Assembly (NCBI GenBank): GCA_903951445.1
Contig: CAJBBZ010000083.1
Coordinates: 1-34,901 of the forward strand
DNA: 34,901 bases
Source of the DNA: an uncultured beta proteobacterium
GTDB taxonomy: Bacteria; Pseudomonadota; Gammaproteobacteria; Burkholderiales; Burkholderiaceae_C
Direction of reading: 5' to 3'
The translations under genes and the position numbers were made by a program. Below the pieces are notes generated by a model that made no database searches, was not told the DNA's origin, and saw only the letters and a program-made list of their open reading frames with translations. Below, one piece after another: positions 33,093 to 34,901 of the stretch. Within the stretch, counting starts at the first letter, position 1, and each line of letters opens with the position of its first letter.

Positions 33093-33135
33093 GGCGGCGC
33101 CCTTTGGCCCCCACGCAGGCAGGCAAAATGCCGCC

Positions 33136-34901
33136 ATGCACCCCACTTCCTCCGCTCCCACGCCTGCTTTGCTGCTGATTGACGGCTCCAGCTACCTGTA
33201 CCGCGCTTTCCACGCCATGCCCGACCTGCGCGCCGTGCCTGGCGACCCGGCCAGCACCCCCACCGGCGCGCTGCGCGGTATGGTCAACATGATGCAGGCT
33301 TTGCGCAAAGAAGTGCCCGCTGCCTATGTGGCCTGCGTGTTTGACGCCAAGGGCCCGACCTTTAGAGACGCGATTTACCCCGCGTACAAAGCCCAGCGCG
33401 CGCCCATGCCCGACGACTTGCGCGCGCAAATTGCGCCTATCCACGAAATGGTGCGCCTCTTGGGCATGCAAGTGCTCGATGTGCCGGGCGTGGAGGCCGA
33501 TGACGTGATCGGCACCCTGGCCGTGCTGGCCGCTGCGCGCGGCATGGATGTGGTGGTCAGCAGCGGGGATAAAGACCTGGCGCAATTGGTGAACGAGCGC
33601 ATCACCATCATCGACACCATGAACGGCAAGCGCCGCGATGTGGCTGGCGTGTTGGAAGAGTTTGGCGTCCCCGCCCATTTGATGCTGGACTACCAAAACC
33701 TGGTCGGCGATACGGTGGACAACGTGCCTGGCGTCAGCAAAGTAGGCCCCAAAACCGCCGTGAAATGGCTACAGGAATATGGCAGCCTGCAAGGCGTGAT
33801 AGAGAACGCGGGCGCGATCAAAGGCGTAGTGGGCGAAAACCTGCGCAGCGCGCTGGACTGGCTGCCTACGGCGCGCCAACTGCTCACTATCAAAACCGAT
33901 TGCGAGCTCAAGGACTGGTTGCCAGGGCTACCCGAGTTTTCAGATTTGCTGTGTGGCCAGGAGGACCTGGCGGGCTTGCATGCCTTCTACCTGCGCTTTG
34001 GCTTTAAGGGCCTAGCGACCACCGTGGCGGCGCAGTTGGAAAAGGGTGCGGCCAAGGCCCAGGCCCAGGCCGGTGGCGCGGATTTGTTTGGCGACATTGC
34101 GGCGCAAAGCCCCGCTAGTGCTGTTGGTAGCTTGGTGCAAGGTGGCGAAGCAGCGCCGTCCCTGCTGGCGCGTGCCACCGAGTACGAAACGGTGCTCGAC
34201 CATGCCGCGCTGCAACGCTGGCTGGCGCTGATTACGTCGTCTGATTTGGTGTCGCTGGATACCGAAACCACCGCCTTAGAAGCGATGCGCGCCGAGATCG
34301 TGGGCATCAGCCTTAGCGTGGCGGTGGGCGCTGCGGCCTATATCCCCTTGGCGCACAGCTATCCGGACGCGCCCAACCAGTTGCCGCGCGACGAGGTGCT
34401 GGCCCTACTCAAGCCTTGGCTGGAAGACGCTACGCGGCACAAGCTAGGGCAGCATGTGAAATACGACCGCCATGTGTTTGCCAACCATGGCATCGAAGTG
34501 CGCGGTTATGTGCATGACACCATGTTGCAAAGCTATGTGCTGGAAGTGCATAAGCCCCACGGGCTGGAAAGCCTGGCCGAGCGCCATTTAGGCCGCAAAG
34601 GCCTGAGCTTTGAAGACCTGTGCGGCAAAGGCGCGAACCAGATTAGCTTTGACCAAGTGGACATTGCCCGGGCGGCGCAATACGCCTGCGAAGACGCCGA
34701 CCTGACGCTGGACGTACACCAGGCTTTGTGGCCGCGCGTGCAGATGGACGCCGGTTTGCTGTTTATTTACCAACTGGAAATGGACAGCAGCGAAGCCCTG
34801 TACCGTATTGAACGCAATGGCGTACTGATCGACGCCCCGACGCTGGCCGCGCAAAGCCAGCAATTAGGTACGCGCATTGAGGAGCTGGAAACCGAGGCCC
34901 A
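33136..34901 (+). CDS. polA: DNA polymerase I (partial, runs off the window)
   Basis: Repair and primer-removal polymerase. 588 codons are present and the gene continues past the end. Residues 11-300 are the 5'-3' exonuclease domain: LLLIDGSSYLYRAFHAM with Asp16, EADDVIGTLA, SSGDKDLAQLV and the helix-hairpin region GDTVDNVPGVSKVGPKTAVK. The 3'-5' proofreading domain is intact at D375 and E377 (LDTETT), LGQHVKYDRH, and Y516/D520 (YACEDADLT), so proofreading is probably retained. The polymerase domain begins near the window end (LEMDSSEALYRIERNGVLID). ATG 33136 is chosen; CAAAAT six nt upstream is a possible -10 and there is no Shine-Dalgarno sequence. Confidence 0.97.
   Translation, partial: MHPTSSAPTPALLLIDGSSYLYRAFHAMPDLRAVPGDPASTPTGALRGMVNMMQALRKEVPAAYVACVFDAKGPTFRDAIYPAYKAQRAPMPDDLRAQIAPIHEMVRLLGMQVLDVPGVEADDVIGTLAVLAAARGMDVVVSSGDKDLAQLVNERITIIDTMNGKRRDVAGVLEEFGVPAHLMLDYQNLVGDTVDNVPGVSKVGPKTAVKWLQEYGSLQGVIENAGAIKGVVGENLRSALDWLPTARQLLTIKTDCELKDWLPGLPEFSDLLCGQEDLAGLHAFYLRFGFKGLATTVAAQLEKGAAKAQAQAGGADLFGDIAAQSPASAVGSLVQGGEAAPSLLARATEYETVLDHAALQRWLALITSSDLVSLDTETTALEAMRAEIVGISLSVAVGAAAYIPLAHSYPDAPNQLPRDEVLALLKPWLEDATRHKLGQHVKYDRHVFANHGIEVRGYVHDTMLQSYVLEVHKPHGLESLAERHLGRKGLSFEDLCGKGANQISFDQVDIARAAQYACEDADLTLDVHQALWPRVQMDAGLLFIYQLEMDSSEALYRIERNGVLIDAPTLAAQSQQLGTRIEELETEA

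Noticed and set aside
1..34901. Mobile element, prophage or defence island
   Set aside because: No transposase, integrase, toxin-antitoxin, restriction or phage gene and no flanking direct repeats or tRNA site were found; only the small REP-like palindrome suggests mobility.

Overview
The window looks like chromosome of a betaproteobacterium in the order Burkholderiales, probably Comamonadaceae or a close relative (Rhodoferax, Polaromonas or Limnohabitans type). This rests on the protein sequences, the GC-rich coding style and typical neighbourhoods: rpsP-rimM-trmD-rplS, a CobD/CbiB-family protein, a BPSS1780-family membrane protein beside a type II homoserine kinase, and polA. Genus cannot be fixed from this sequence alone. 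I see no tRNA, rRNA, CRISPR array, transposase, integrase or phage gene; coding density is high.

Layout. 1-2063: translation operon rpsP(partial)-rimM-trmD, then rplS with its own extended -10 promoter and a strong terminator. 2098-3735: a NudL-type Nudix hydrolase and a CobD/CbiB-like membrane protein. 3901-6479 (minus): M48 protease - pterin dehydratase - rsgA, divergent from orn (6517-7083). 7465-9417: a DEAD-box RNA helicase with a 57-bp repeat in its tail. 9804-19913: a regulator plus an eight-gene operon. 20004-21993 (minus): a beta-hydroxyacid dehydrogenase and GMP reductase, divergent from uvrD (22133-24532). 24622-28672: an iron(III) ABC transporter (fbpC divergent from fbpB, then fbpA behind a perfect Fur-type palindrome). 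28748-34901: a small DksA/TraR-type protein with an FNR-like site, a secreted protein of unknown role, a LysE-family exporter, a BPSS1780 protein and homoserine kinase (minus), and the first two thirds of polA.

The most interesting block is 9804-19913. The genes resemble heterotetrameric sarcosine oxidase (B, D, A, G order), a glutamine-synthetase-like ligase, and the three separated parts of glutamate synthase (amidotransferase, GXGXG, FMN domain). This combination is the known N-methylglutamate (NMG) pathway of methylamine use: GmaS makes gamma-glutamylmethylamide, MgsABC makes N-methylglutamate, and MgdABCD oxidises it back to glutamate, releasing the methyl carbon at the formaldehyde level. 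An XRE-cupin regulator sits just upstream, and the gap between them holds a good sigma70 promoter with several palindromes that are candidate operators.

Other points of note: the rimM stop codon appears lost so the frame runs 187 nt into trmD; strong hairpins lie before rimM and over the nudL start codon; six genes have a -10-like hexamer only 5-8 nt before ATG with no Shine-Dalgarno sequence, suggesting leaderless mRNAs; and the secreted protein at 29174-30187 has no family I can name with confidence.
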